Positions 8,258-17,041 are shown, counted from the first letter of the stretch. The stretch is DNA of 35,547 nucleotides from Cyanobacteria bacterium UBA2855 (GCA_002350725.1 DEFJ01000020.1:44815-80361); one strand, 5' to 3'. The notes: generated by a model from the letters alone, not told the origin. Numbers and translations: made by a program.

Positions 8258-9044
8258 ATGTTCCTGTTCCCTTTACTACGTACAAATCCGAGTAAAACTC
8301 TTTTTGGTACAACTCATAATCTGTATCTGCCGTCAAAAACAGTAGCGCAATATATGCACTCATTTTATCCATACCAAGTAAGGTCAACTCATTTAATTCT
8401 ACTTTATCGTTTGTTTCAAAGATTTGTTGTAAGTTATCTTTTAATTTTAAAACGCAATCTTCAATATACTCTTCGTGTGCAAGATTTATAATATCATCAG
8501 GCGTAAATCTTTTATAATTTGTAACGCGTTGTTTTGCTCTTTCGTGTGCGCTTTTGATTGATTGAGTTCTATCTAATTTTTCGTAGAATTGTAATTGTCT
8601 GATCAAATCTCTCAACGTAACCACACGATTACGATTTAATCGAACGCTTGTTCTTCTCTGTAAAACGTCATCAATTGATTGAACATTAGATGTTTGAGAG
8701 AAATATTCTTCTTCTTCAGGGTATTCTACAATAAAGCCGTCCTCGTCATATTCAGGTTCAGGCGGATCTTTGAATTGCAATACATCGATACCGTCAAGAA
8801 TTTTTGATTTCATGTTCAATAAAACCGATGCAAACAGATATGTTCTACCTGTAATTCTCAGGTTTTCAGATTTCATTTCACAGCAATGCGCAAGATATTT
8901 GTCTGTAATATCAATTATATCTATATTCCAAGGATCAATTTTCCCTGCTTTTGCCATAGAAACCAGAATGCCGATGCCTTCGTTTTCCGCATTCTTTTCT
9001 ATTTCAGGTAAATCTAAATTGTAATTAACTACCGCCGTACTCAT
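8238..9044 (-). CDS. scpA: Segregation and condensation protein A (kleisin)
   Basis: ScpA is the kleisin subunit that bridges the two heads of an SMC dimer. The N-terminal kleisin helix region appears as GIGILVSMAKAGKIDPWNID, followed by ITDKYLAHC and the YLFASVLLNMKSKILD segment that is a hallmark of ScpA. The C-terminal winged-helix part contains FLTADTDYELYQ near 235-248, which contacts the SMC head. The length of 268 aa is normal. It lies one base after smc and overlaps scpB by 20 bases, the classic order for this complex placed in a single operon. Confidence 0.93.
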   Translation of the reverse strand: MSTAVVNYNLDLPEIEKNAENEGIGILVSMAKAGKIDPWNIDIIDITDKYLAHCCEMKSENLRITGRTYLFASVLLNMKSKILDGIDVLQFKDPPEPEYDEDGFIVEYPEEEEYFSQTSNVQSIDDVLQRRTSVRLNRNRVVTLRDLIRQLQFYEKLDRTQSIKSAHERAKQRVTNYKRFTPDDIINLAHEEYIEDCVLKLKDNLQQIFETNDKVELNELTLLGMDKMSAYIALLFLTADTDYELYQKEFYSDLYVVKGTGTYGTVEG

Positions 9045-9045
9045 A

Positions 9046-12000
9046 CTAATCTCTCAATTTTACTCCGGTTACTTTTGTGATACCTTTTTCTTTTTGGGTT
9101 ACACCTATTGTCCTATTAGCTGATTCTATCATAGGTTTGCGGTGACTAACTACTATAAATTGCGTATTTTTTGATTGCTTCTGCACCATTTGGGCGATAC
9201 GCTCAACATTTAATGTATCTAAATTCGCATCAACTTCATCCAACGCATAAAATGGTGATGGCATATATTTTTGTATTGAAAATACGAAAGATAATGCAGT
9301 TATTGACTTTTCGCCTCCTGACAAACTGCCTAATCTCTGATGTTTCTTGTCGCGTATGCTTACTTTCATATCTAAACCGCCTGCAAGAGGGTCGGAAGGA
9401 TTTTCAAGAATTAATTCGCCCTCTCCTTCAGAAAGGTTATGGAAAACTTCTTTGAAATTTTCATTTATATTGTTGTAAGATACCATAAACGCTTCTTTCT
9501 TTTGCTGTTCATAGCCACTCATTCTTTCAAGAATTTCTTTGCGTTCTTTTGTCAGAATCTCAATTTTTTCTTGTAATTCTTTTTGTCTTGCAAGTTTTTC
9601 ATCATAAGTTGTCAGGGCTCTCATATTAACATCGCCAAGCTCATTCATTTTCTTTTCTAATCGTTGAATTTTAGCGTTGATTTCATCAATTGAGATTTCT
9701 ACGGGTTCAAGTTTTGAGATGTCTGCTCCGGTATCTTCTAATGCTTGTCTGGCAGATTCTAATTGAGGTTCAAGTTCTCGTCTGCGAGCTTTAAATGATT
9801 CAATTTGTTCTGCAATTCTTTCTATATCTGAAGATTTTATGTGTTTATTTTTTTCTAACTCGTTTATTTCGTTTGCAATCGCATCACGTTGCTTTAGTAA
9901 TTCTCCCAGCTTTTCCTGAATAACTTCGATTTGCTCAGATAAAACAGAAACTTTTTTCGTTAATTCTTCAATTTCGATTTTAAATTTATCTTTATCCTCG
10001 TTGAGTTTAATGTTTGCTTTTTCTTTTTCTTTAATTTCTTCTTCTTTTGTTTTAATTAAATCTTCATTAAACACTATCTGTCGTTCAAAGTCGTTGCGGT
10101 CATTATTTGCCGCCATCAAATTAGACTCTAAACGCTTAATCTCAGTTTCAACTCCGGCTGTTTTTTCTTTTAAATCTTTTAAATCTTTATCATCAATAAG
10201 TTTTTCTATTTCTTCAATCTCAGCTTTAACTGTCAGCATTCTGTCGTTTAGCTCAAGATTTTTTTCTTCCAGTTTATCTAACTTTTTATTTAAATCTGCA
10301 ATTTTGGGTTCGGAGTCTTTAATAAAGTCTTCTTGCTCTTTCATTATGTTAGCGCTATTTTCGTGATTTTTTGCCATATTATCAAGCTCAAGTTTAGCTT
10401 TTGAATGTTCACTAACGCAATCGGAATATTGCTGGCGGATTTCGCTTAATTTGCTTTCTAACGTTTGTTTTTTCTTTTCTAAAGAAGCAAGTTGAGCCTC
10501 CATATCTTTTACTTTTTTCTTGAATTCTTCAAGTTCATTGTCATCATTTTGAGAGAATGAATATCCGCTCTTTTTAACTTGACCACCGGTAATTGCGCCT
10601 GATTTTTCAAATAATTCACCTGCTAAAGTGACCATCCTGTATTTACCAATTAGGCGTTTCGCGCATTCCATGTCTTCAACAACTATGGTATCGCCTACAG
10701 CGTAAAAGAAAGCATTTATATACTCATCCTCGAAATCGACAAGATTAATAGCAAAATCAATTACTCCTTTGTCTTTTGGTAATGCCAATTTCGTTGGCGC
10801 TTTAGCTACTTTATTTAGTGGAATGAAGGTTGTTCTGCCGGCTCTTGAAGATTTTAAAAGCTCTATGGCAACAGATGCAACATGTTCATCATCAACAACT
10901 ATATGTCCCATTCTTCCGCCAAAGGCTATTTCAAGTGCTGTAGCATATTCTTTGTCAACTGTACCTAGCTGCATAAGAGGTGCATGCACACCTCTTAATT
11001 TCGCATTCATAACGGTTTCAATTGCCATGTTCGTTGCAGAAGCACTAGCCATTTGCTTTTGAGCTTCCAACTTGGACAATTTTCCGTATGCCATACGAAT
11101 ATTATAGTTCAAGTCTGAAATTTCGTTACTTGTTGTGTCTAAATCGTGCATTGTGTTTTGTTGGATTGTTTTTAAATCCTGCATTTCTTGTGACAGTTGT
11201 CCAACAAGCGTTTTCTTCAAATCGTAATCAGATTCAAAGTTTGCTTTCATTTTTTCAAGCTCTTCTATTTTGTTTTTGGACGAGTCGACAGCTTCCGTAA
11301 GATTTTTTAAATCGTTTTCCATCGGCAGTTTATCTTTAAGAATAAGAGTTTCCTTGTCTTGTAAATCTTCTAATTCTTTTCTTAATTTATTTCTGTTTTC
11401 GATATGCTGTTCTGCTGTAGAATTTAAGCCCGTCATATCTTCCAAAATCTGTTTTAACTCAGCTTTTTTCTCAGTAATTTGAGCTTCAATTTTTTGAGCA
11501 TTTTCTATTTTTAATGTAATTTGAAGCCTTATATCTTCTATTTTTTTCTTATAACTTTCAATTCCGTTAGTTGCATTTTCTATGGTTCTTTTGTTATCGA
11601 GAATTTGTTTGTCTGCAAAATTCATTGCGTTATTTTTACGGTCAATTTCACCTTTTAAGCTTTCTTCTTCTCGTTTTAATTCAAGCTGTTGTTCTTCTCC
11701 TTTTTCTTTTACTTCAGCTTTAATTTGCTCATATTTTTGTGTAATAAGTTTTATTTTCTCATCAATATCTTTGTTTTTAAGTTCTTCTTCTTTTTTCTTT
11801 TTGGTAAATTCAAGAATATTTTCGTGTGCTTGTTCAAGATTTCGCTTAATATCAAAGAATCTGACTTTTACCACTTGGCTTTCAAGACCTTGTTTTTCTT
11901 CTCGTAATTTTTGATATTTAATTGCAACCTCACGTTCTTCTTTTAACTGTTCCAGCATAGCTGTAATCTCGGTTAAAATCAGGTTGGAACGCTCAACTCG

Positions 12001-12540
12001 GCTTTCAACGTCGTTTAATTCGTTTGTGGCTTGTTCAATTCTTCGATTAAAGTCTGCTATGCCGGCAATTTCATCGATGATTTTGCGTCTTTCTCTGGCG
12101 TTGCAATTTGTAATCCACAAGACATCATTCTGCATCATAACATTGTAGCTGTTAGGGGTAACATTATATTTTTCCAGAAGTGCGTGAACATTTGTAAGAG
12201 TTGTGGTTGTATCGTTTATATAATAGGTACTTGCATACCCTTGATTTGTTTTTCTGATACGTCTTGATATGCTTAAATCATTTTCTCCGTCAACATCACC
12301 AAAGGTAACTTTAACAAAAGCTTCATTTCTTTTTGTGTGGTTTGATATGAACTGAGAAAGGTTTTCAGCACGTAAGTCACTTGCTTTTGCTAATCCTAAA
12401 GCAAAAAGCACGGAGTCTATAATGTTGCTTTTCCCTGAACCGTTTGGACCGGAAACCGTAGTAAATCCTTTTAGTAAGGGTATTTCCGATTTATTTGCAA
12501 ATGACTTAAAGTTATCTATTTCAAGCTGTTTTATGTACAT
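9046..12540 (-). CDS. smc: Chromosome segregation ATPase SMC
   Basis: This is a full-length bacterial condensin ATPase of 1164 residues that organises and segregates the chromosome. Walker A GPNGSGKS is at 31-38. Two long coiled coils (about 170-500 and 660-1000) flank a hinge (about 505-655) containing GVHAPLMQLG, GGRMGHIVVDD and the glycine-rich ITGGQVKKSG. The ABC signature LSGGEKS lies near 1070 and Walker B with the catalytic acid (YALDEVDANLD) near 1100. It is the first gene of an operon with scpA and scpB. A good promoter (TTGACA, 17 bases, TCTAAT) sits about 30 bases upstream of the start. Confidence 0.96.
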   Translation of the reverse strand: MYIKQLEIDNFKSFANKSEIPLLKGFTTVSGPNGSGKSNIIDSVLFALGLAKASDLRAENLSQFISNHTKRNEAFVKVTFGDVDGENDLSISRRIRKTNQGYASTYYINDTTTTLTNVHALLEKYNVTPNSYNVMMQNDVLWITNCNARERRKIIDEIAGIADFNRRIEQATNELNDVESRVERSNLILTEITAMLEQLKEEREVAIKYQKLREEKQGLESQVVKVRFFDIKRNLEQAHENILEFTKKKKEEELKNKDIDEKIKLITQKYEQIKAEVKEKGEEQQLELKREEESLKGEIDRKNNAMNFADKQILDNKRTIENATNGIESYKKKIEDIRLQITLKIENAQKIEAQITEKKAELKQILEDMTGLNSTAEQHIENRNKLRKELEDLQDKETLILKDKLPMENDLKNLTEAVDSSKNKIEELEKMKANFESDYDLKKTLVGQLSQEMQDLKTIQQNTMHDLDTTSNEISDLNYNIRMAYGKLSKLEAQKQMASASATNMAIETVMNAKLRGVHAPLMQLGTVDKEYATALEIAFGGRMGHIVVDDEHVASVAIELLKSSRAGRTTFIPLNKVAKAPTKLALPKDKGVIDFAINLVDFEDEYINAFFYAVGDTIVVEDMECAKRLIGKYRMVTLAGELFEKSGAITGGQVKKSGYSFSQNDDNELEEFKKKVKDMEAQLASLEKKKQTLESKLSEIRQQYSDCVSEHSKAKLELDNMAKNHENSANIMKEQEDFIKDSEPKIADLNKKLDKLEEKNLELNDRMLTVKAEIEEIEKLIDDKDLKDLKEKTAGVETEIKRLESNLMAANNDRNDFERQIVFNEDLIKTKEEEIKEKEKANIKLNEDKDKFKIEIEELTKKVSVLSEQIEVIQEKLGELLKQRDAIANEINELEKNKHIKSSDIERIAEQIESFKARRRELEPQLESARQALEDTGADISKLEPVEISIDEINAKIQRLEKKMNELGDVNMRALTTYDEKLARQKELQEKIEILTKERKEILERMSGYEQQKKEAFMVSYNNINENFKEVFHNLSEGEGELILENPSDPLAGGLDMKVSIRDKKHQRLGSLSGGEKSITALSFVFSIQKYMPSPFYALDEVDANLDTLNVERIAQMVQKQSKNTQFIVVSHRKPMIESANRTIGVTQKEKGITKVTGVKLRD

Positions 12541-12571
12541 ATTTTTCCTGTTTTCACACGTCCCTTTTACT

Positions 12572-12600
12572 ATTAGACAATATTTGACTTGTCATGTCAA
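12572..12600 (-). promoter_or_regulatory. Promoter of smc-scpA-scpB operon with overlapping dyad
   Basis: On the minus strand a perfect -35 TTGACA (12600-12595) is followed after 17 bases by TCTAAT (12577-12572), one base off consensus. The -35 box sits inside a dyad with arms TTTGAC and GTCAAA (12583-12601), a placement that could allow repression. Confidence 0.65.
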
Positions 12601-12631
12601 ACAATTAAGGTATTTGTTACAATTGCTATAA

Positions 12632-12662
12632 AAAACTAACCTCTTATATAGAGGTTAGTTTT
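12632..12662 (-). terminator. Rho-independent terminator of the YtxH/DUF948 cluster
   Basis: AAAACTAACCTCT (12632-12644) and AGAGGTTAGTTTT (12650-12662) form a perfect 13-pair stem with a five-base loop. On the minus strand it ends in a run of six T. It insulates the smc promoter from the upstream minus-strand cluster. Confidence 0.85.
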
Positions 12663-12703
12663 CAGTGAATTATTAGGGGTATGTTACCCTCAAAATATAT
12701 TAA

Positions 12704-12979
12704 CTAAGCAGGTTCGTTTTCTGTTTTGCCGCTTTTATCAAGAAGGTTCTGAAGTTTTTCTCTGATTTCGTCCCCTTTCTTTTGCATTTCTTCAACAACA
12801 TTGTCTGCTTTTGATTGAATTTCTTTTACTGTTTCGTCTGCTTTAGACATAGCTTCTTGGGCAGAATTTGCCAAGATCTCTCTTGTTTCTTTCCCTGCTT
12901 TAGGAGCGAGTAAAATCCCTGCGATAGCGCCTAATGCTCCGCCTACGATAAAACCTGCTAAAAATTTTGATGCTGACAT
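12704..12979 (-). CDS. YtxH domain small membrane protein
   Basis: The protein has 91 residues with the start set at the ATG at 12979, because AAAGGAGT lies at the right distance before it. A longer reading frame to 13039 has no ribosome site. It begins MSASKFLAGF and continues with a Gly/Ala-rich transmembrane helix and the LLAPKAGKETRE signature of the YtxH family. A long amphipathic helix rich in Lys, Glu and Asp follows (about 40-85). Members of this family are small envelope or stress-related proteins without a known biochemical activity. It is the last gene of a cluster with DUF948 and a second YtxH gene. Confidence 0.8.
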   Translation of the reverse strand: MSASKFLAGFIVGGALGAIAGILLAPKAGKETREILANSAQEAMSKADETVKEIQSKADNVVEEMQKKGDEIREKLQNLLDKSGKTENEPA

Positions 12980-13054
12980 AATAGTGACTCCTTTTCCTTT
13001 TCTTTCAGTAATGATAACTAGATCTTTTATATTTAACAATATCTTTTGGGCTTA

Positions 13055-13414
13055 CTACTTTTTGGCAAAAATTTTCCACATTGTACCAAACCCTTTGATT
13101 ATTCCTGAGAACAAAGAATCTGTAAAAGCTTTTGTTTTGCCAAAAGTGTTTTCTACGGCATCTTTTATGTTGCCCATATTGCTGTTAGTGTTTTTAATTA
13201 TGCTGTTTACGGACTGTAATGTTTCGTGCAACTCATCAAGTGTCGGCTTTAATTCTGTATTAAGCATCATTGATGTTTCGTTCAAGTTTTTGATGAGTGT
13301 TGATAAATCGATAATTAGCTTTACAAGAAATACTGTAATTACTATTAGCAGTATTGCTGTTATGCAAGCCAAAAATGTAAGTCCGTGATTTAATGCAACT
13401 TGTGATAAATCCAT
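13055..13414 (-). CDS. DUF948-like small membrane protein
   Basis: The 119 residues comprise one N-terminal transmembrane helix (about 12-36) and then a long helix with repeated Leu/Asn/Thr heptads (NLNETSMMLNTELKPTLDEL), the pattern of DUF948 proteins that often accompany YtxH genes. AAAGGAAAG four bases before the ATG supports the start. It lies between two YtxH genes, so the three probably form one membrane-associated unit. The function is unknown. Confidence 0.7.
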   Translation of the reverse strand: MDLSQVALNHGLTFLACITAILLIVITVFLVKLIIDLSTLIKNLNETSMMLNTELKPTLDELHETLQSVNSIIKNTNSNMGNIKDAVENTFGKTKAFTDSLFSGIIKGFGTMWKIFAKK

Positions 13415-13432
13415 TATTCTTTCCTTTATTTA

Positions 13433-13747
13433 TTAGTAATCAAAATCATTCTTGTTAGATTCAAGCTCTTTTGCTTTTTGTAGTTTTTTAGATTTTACCA
13501 TATTAGTAAATTTTCTAAATTGTCTTTCCAGCTTATATTTTGCTAAATCAACAGATTCAAGAGCCTGTTTTTTTGCCTCTTGTATTGACGGAGCATTTTT
13601 TTCATAAAATTCGCAAGCCGCATCTTTAAGCTGTTTGCGGGATTCTTCTCCTGCTTTTGGTGCATATAATACTCCGGCAATAATTCCGCCGACAACACCT
13701 GCAATTAATCCCAACCCAAAGGCCAGTGATTTATTATTATTGCACAT
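13433..13747 (-). CDS. YtxH domain small membrane protein (second copy)
   Basis: This 104-residue protein has a Gly/Val-rich transmembrane helix (about 8-28), the YAPKAGEESRKQL motif of YtxH, and a long charged C-terminal helix. It shares the GG-x3-GxLxAPKAG-E-R core with the YtxH protein encoded at 12704. A strong ribosome site (AAGGAAGG) precedes the ATG. It is the first gene after a well-formed promoter (13775-13802) and is followed 18 bases later by the DUF948 gene. Confidence 0.8.
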   Translation of the reverse strand: MCNNNKSLAFGLGLIAGVVGGIIAGVLYAPKAGEESRKQLKDAACEFYEKNAPSIQEAKKQALESVDLAKYKLERQFRKFTNMVKSKKLQKAKELESNKNDFDY

Positions 13748-13774
13748 ATAATCCTTCCTTTCTTTGTGTTTTCA

Positions 13775-13802
13775 ATTATAACATAATTTAGAGTTTTGAC
13801 AA
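13775..13802 (-). promoter_or_regulatory. Promoter of YtxH-DUF948-YtxH cluster
   Basis: The minus strand shows TTGTCA (13802-13797), 16 bases, and the perfect TATAAT (13780-13775) preceded by TG-T, an extended -10. Transcription would begin about 20 bases upstream of the YtxH ATG at 13747. Confidence 0.65.
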
Positions 13803-13804
13803 GC

Positions 13805-14167
13805 CTATTTATTAGGAATAGTTAACCAAAAATCTCTTAGTAATAGTGCATACTGTAATACAGATGCAGCTTTTTTAAATTTTAATTTAAATATGATAAG
13901 CAGAGTGTATATTAATGCTAAATTAAGCATTTTCTTGCGCATTTCGCGCTTTTTTTGACCAAAAAAGTCTATTGTTTTGCCCATAATATTCTGTGCAGTA
14001 CAAAGAACTTCTCGAAATTCCTTTACAACAGAAATTGTTGCCATCTGGTTTTCCAATACCTGTTTATTGAAACCGTTGATTTCCGTTCTCAATTTCCGGA
14101 TAACAGATATAATAAATCCTAAAATTATCAACTCAGCTATAAAAATTGTTGCAATAAATACATACAT
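13805..14167 (-). CDS. Small membrane protein of unknown function
   Basis: I do not recognise the family of this 120-residue protein. It has an N-terminal transmembrane helix (about 2-23), a central polar helix (25-75) and a second hydrophobic segment (about 82-95) followed by a basic stretch and a third weakly hydrophobic run. The general plan (membrane helix then long helix) resembles its DUF948 and YtxH neighbours, with which it shares strand and order. A weak GGA lies eight bases before the ATG. A separate promoter follows it, so it may not be in the same transcript as the YtxH genes. Confidence 0.65.
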   Translation of the reverse strand: MYVFIATIFIAELIILGFIISVIRKLRTEINGFNKQVLENQMATISVVKEFREVLCTAQNIMGKTIDFFGQKKREMRKKMLNLALIYTLLIIFKLKFKKAASVLQYALLLRDFWLTIPNK

Positions 14168-14249
14168 TTTAAAAATCCTGTATTTTGTATTATTATAATG
14201 ATATTATAGTATAATTTCAGAGATAGGGAATACGTCTAAAGGACTATTT

Positions 14250-15575
14250 ATGGTAAAAAATCTAAAATTTTATTTATCATTAGTTTTAGCAAGAGCGGTG
14301 TATATCGGTATAAAACTGCTTTCAAAATCAGCAGGGACTTCGTTGGCAGGTAAATTGGTATTGAAGTTTCATCCGACATTTTTATCTGATTGTGCAGGTT
14401 TCATAAATGAACATATAATAACAACATCAGGCACTAACGGGAAAACCACTACTTCAGGTCTGATAGCTCATATTATAGAAGAAAGTAATAATACAGTCGT
14501 TCACAACACTAAGGGCGCAAATATGCTTACGGGTGTTGCAAATATGTTTGCTCTCTCTCTTGGAATAAATAAGACTTTTGATTATGCGGTGATTGAGTCA
14601 GATGAAGCATATCTAAATAAATTATATGATTACGTGGTCGCAGATACGTTGGTTGTTACAAATTTATTCAGAGATCAGCTTGATAGATATGGAGAACTTG
14701 CGACAACTGCTTCTTTTATTCAAAAAGCTATTGATAAAAATAAAAACCTAAAGTTAATTTTAAATGCAGATGATCCTCTTGTATCTAATTTTGCTTCAGG
14801 TCGAGATGACGTTGTTTTTTACGGTTTTGAAGATGTCAAATATGATTATGAAATAGAACAATCCAATGCTCCAACAGAAGTTTTTAATTGTGTTTGCGGT
14901 AAGGTTTTAAATTATTCAAAAAGATTTTTTGCGCAACAAGGTCACTATTCTTGTGATTGCGGTTATAAAAGACCGGATTGTAAATATAAGTCAAGTGTTG
15001 TAGTAAGTCATAATTATTCAATTATTTCAGTTGCCGGAGTGGATTATACAACTCATTTAGTTGGTTTATATAATGCATATAATGTACTTGCTGCTATCGT
15101 TACCGCATTAGAGGAAAACATTTCTCCGGATACTATTCAAAAGGCTTTGGATAGTTATAAATCAATATTCGGACGAACAGAAACTTGTGTCATAAACGGT
15201 CATAATACCTTAATCCAACTTATAAAAAATCCGACAGGAGCAAGTGAAGTCTTAAAAACTGTAGATTTGAATTCTAATATTATTGTTGCAATAAATGACA
15301 ATTTTGCAGATGGCAGAGATATATCTTGGCTTTGGGATAGTGATTTTGAACAATTGAAAAATGCTCGTAAAAAAGTTATAACTTCAGGTATAAGAGCTAA
15401 AGATATGGCAACAAGATTGAAATATGCAGGAGTTCCTCAGGAAAAAATTCAAATAGTACCATCAATTAAGAAGGCTATAGAAATTGCGACTGAGGATAGT
15501 GATAAAACTATTCCGGTGACGATTTTGCCATCGTATACCGCGTTATTAAATATAAGTAAGGAGAAGTTTGAATAA
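14250..15575 (+). CDS. murT: MurT-like Mur ligase, lipid II isoglutaminyl synthase subunit
   Basis: MurT with GatD amidates the D-Glu of lipid II peptidoglycan precursor, using glutamine as nitrogen donor. The ATP loop GTNGKTTT is at 61-68. HNTKGANMLTGV (85-96) and TNLFRDQLDRYGE (137-149) are typical of the family, and the C-terminal DUF1727 region carries INDNFADGRDISWLWD with its conserved acids. The inserted zinc element has cysteines 214, 216, 235, 237 and 244, in C-x-C rather than the usual C-x-x-C spacing. AAAGGA six bases before ATG fixes the start. The partner glutaminase gatD, commonly adjacent, is not next to it here. The stop overlaps pdxJ (TAATG). Confidence 0.85.
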   Translation: MVKNLKFYLSLVLARAVYIGIKLLSKSAGTSLAGKLVLKFHPTFLSDCAGFINEHIITTSGTNGKTTTSGLIAHIIEESNNTVVHNTKGANMLTGVANMFALSLGINKTFDYAVIESDEAYLNKLYDYVVADTLVVTNLFRDQLDRYGELATTASFIQKAIDKNKNLKLILNADDPLVSNFASGRDDVVFYGFEDVKYDYEIEQSNAPTEVFNCVCGKVLNYSKRFFAQQGHYSCDCGYKRPDCKYKSSVVVSHNYSIISVAGVDYTTHLVGLYNAYNVLAAIVTALEENISPDTIQKALDSYKSIFGRTETCVINGHNTLIQLIKNPTGASEVLKTVDLNSNIIVAINDNFADGRDISWLWDSDFEQLKNARKKVITSGIRAKDMATRLKYAGVPQEKIQIVPSIKKAIEIATEDSDKTIPVTILPSYTALLNISKEKFE

Positions 15576-16285
15576 TGTTATTAGGCGTGAATATAGATCA
15601 TGTAGCTACTTTAAGAAATGCTCGAGGGGGTGTTGAGCCGGATGTAATAAAAGCTGCTGAAATTTGTGAGGCAAACGGCGGTACCTCGATTACTACCCAT
15701 TTACGAGAGGACAGACGTCATATAAAAGATGAGGATGTATATACTTTAATAAAAACAATAAAAACCAAATTAAATCTTGAAATGGCTATGGCAGATGATA
15801 TTCAAAAAATTGCACAGGAGATAAAGCCTTATTCAATATGCTTGGTTCCGGAAAAACGGCAGGAGATCACGACTGAAGGCGGTTTAGATGTTGCGGGGCA
15901 AAAAGAAAAGGTTACAACATTCATTAAGCCGCTATTGGATGCGGGAATTATTGTAAGTTTATTCATAGATCCTGATGAAAATCAGGTTAGAGCATCTGCA
16001 AAAACAGGTGCGCAATTCATTGAAATGCACACCGGAAGCTATTCGGAAGCTTACGGCAAAGATAATGAAGAAAAGGAATTTTTAGCTTTAAAAAATGCGG
16101 CAAAACTTGCGCAATCTCTGGGGCTAAAGGTTAATGCAGGACATGGACTAAATTATGAAAATGTTCATAGAATGCACGAAATTGATGGGCTGTATGAATT
16201 AAATATAGGGCATAGTATAATTTCAAGAGCTGTCTTTACCGGATTGCCTGAGGCTGTTCGTAAAATGGCATATTTGATAAAATAG
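15575..16285 (+). CDS. pdxJ: Pyridoxine 5'-phosphate synthase
   Basis: PdxJ condenses 1-deoxy-D-xylulose 5-phosphate with 3-amino-2-oxopropyl phosphate to give pyridoxine 5'-phosphate in the DXP-dependent vitamin B6 pathway. It is a TIM barrel with NIDHVATLRNARGG at 6-19, THLREDRRHI at 41-50, and the C-terminal GHGLNYENV and ELNIGHSIISRA phosphate-site motifs. The length of 236 aa matches the family. The ATG shares a base with the murT stop and AAGGAG lies upstream, so it is translationally coupled. Having pdxJ points to a Gram-negative-type B6 route rather than the PdxS/PdxT route common in Firmicutes. Confidence 0.95.
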   Translation: MLLGVNIDHVATLRNARGGVEPDVIKAAEICEANGGTSITTHLREDRRHIKDEDVYTLIKTIKTKLNLEMAMADDIQKIAQEIKPYSICLVPEKRQEITTEGGLDVAGQKEKVTTFIKPLLDAGIIVSLFIDPDENQVRASAKTGAQFIEMHTGSYSEAYGKDNEEKEFLALKNAAKLAQSLGLKVNAGHGLNYENVHRMHEIDGLYELNIGHSIISRAVFTGLPEAVRKMAYLIK

Positions 16286-16295
16286 TGAGGTTGAA

Positions 16296-16613
16296 ATGTC
16301 AAAGTCAAAAGAAGAAATAATTGAAGAAATGCAATTAGTTGTTGAGCAGATGCGTCTTGATGACATTGAAGATAATCCGGATTCGGAAATAGAAGCTTTC
16401 GAATGTGATTGCTGCGGAAAAGAAAAGTATTTGGCAGGTTCAGTTGAATATAGCGGATATCGTTTGTGTAATGATTGTGTTTTACTTGCAGAAACCGGCT
16501 TTGCACTTGGAAAAATTAAAGATGTACAGGAACTTGTTGATGCAATGGAAGACAGCAGACTTGAGGGATTGTGCAATATTATAAAAGAAGAAGAGCGCAA
16601 CGCAAATAATTAG
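16296..16613 (+). CDS. Small zinc-finger protein of unknown function
   Basis: This acidic protein of 105 residues has a candidate zinc site from C37 (or C39)-C40 and C58-x2-C61 around a KYLAGSVEYSGYRL segment, which looks like a treble-clef or ribbon knuckle. The flanks are helical and charged. GAGG precedes the ATG and the gene begins 10 bases after pdxJ, so it probably belongs to the murT-pdxJ transcript. I recognise no family. A regulatory or adaptor role is only a guess. Confidence 0.7.
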   Translation: MSKSKEEIIEEMQLVVEQMRLDDIEDNPDSEIEAFECDCCGKEKYLAGSVEYSGYRLCNDCVLLAETGFALGKIKDVQELVDAMEDSRLEGLCNIIKEEERNANN

Positions 16614-16640
16614 TTTATTCATACAAATATATGATTTATC

Positions 16641-16669
16641 TTTACATAAGAAGCCTTATAAGATATAAT
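16641..16669 (+). promoter_or_regulatory. Promoter of the DUF2752/TM2 cluster
   Basis: TTTACA (16641-16646) and TATAAT (16664-16669) are separated by exactly 17 bases, about 29 bases upstream of the TTG start at 16698. Confidence 0.65.
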
Positions 16670-16697
16670 TTACTTGTTGTATAATTAAGGATTTACG

Positions 16698-17012
16698 TTG
16701 AAAAAGGTTATTGAAAATACTGATTGGAATTTAGTGTTTGTGATTATACTGCCGATATTTTTTATCTTAGCGGTAAAAATTTCTGTTGAACATATACATC
16801 ATAGTCTTTGTCTGTTTAAATTTTTTACTGGGCACGAATGTCTTGGTTGCGGAATGACAAGAGCGTTAAATTCTTTGATAAACTTAAATTTTTCACAAGC
16901 TTATTCTTATAATCCGAGGGTAATAATAGTTGCTCCGTTGTTATTTATAGCGTGGTTGCAAACGTTATTTATAGCTGTCAAAAGAAGAAAATATCACAAG
17001 AATGTGATTTAG
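16698..17012 (+). CDS. DUF2752 family membrane protein
   Basis: The 104 residues have a first transmembrane helix (about 11-27), then the DUF2752 signature F-x-G-H-ECLGCGMTRAL, and a second hydrophobic helix (about 74-93). The initiator is TTG with AAGGA six bases upstream, and no in-frame ATG is suitably placed. The two cysteines of CLGC could bind metal or form a disulfide, but no function is established. It is the first gene of a four-gene set of small membrane proteins with TM2 domains and zinc ribbons. Confidence 0.8.
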   Translation: MKKVIENTDWNLVFVIILPIFFILAVKISVEHIHHSLCLFKFFTGHECLGCGMTRALNSLINLNFSQAYSYNPRVIIVAPLLFIAWLQTLFIAVKRRKYHKNVI

Positions 17013-17041
17013 TATAACTAAAAGAAGAAAGAGGTAGAATT

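Noticed and set aside
10001..11914. Several Ser/Phe-rich reading frames on the plus strand inside smc
   Set aside because: They are antisense shadows of the Lys/Glu-rich coiled coil of SMC, with no ribosome sites and unnatural compositions.
12980..13039. Longer N-terminus for the YtxH gene at 12704
   Set aside because: AAAGGAGT lies exactly before the internal ATG at 12979, and the extra residues are unlike the family.
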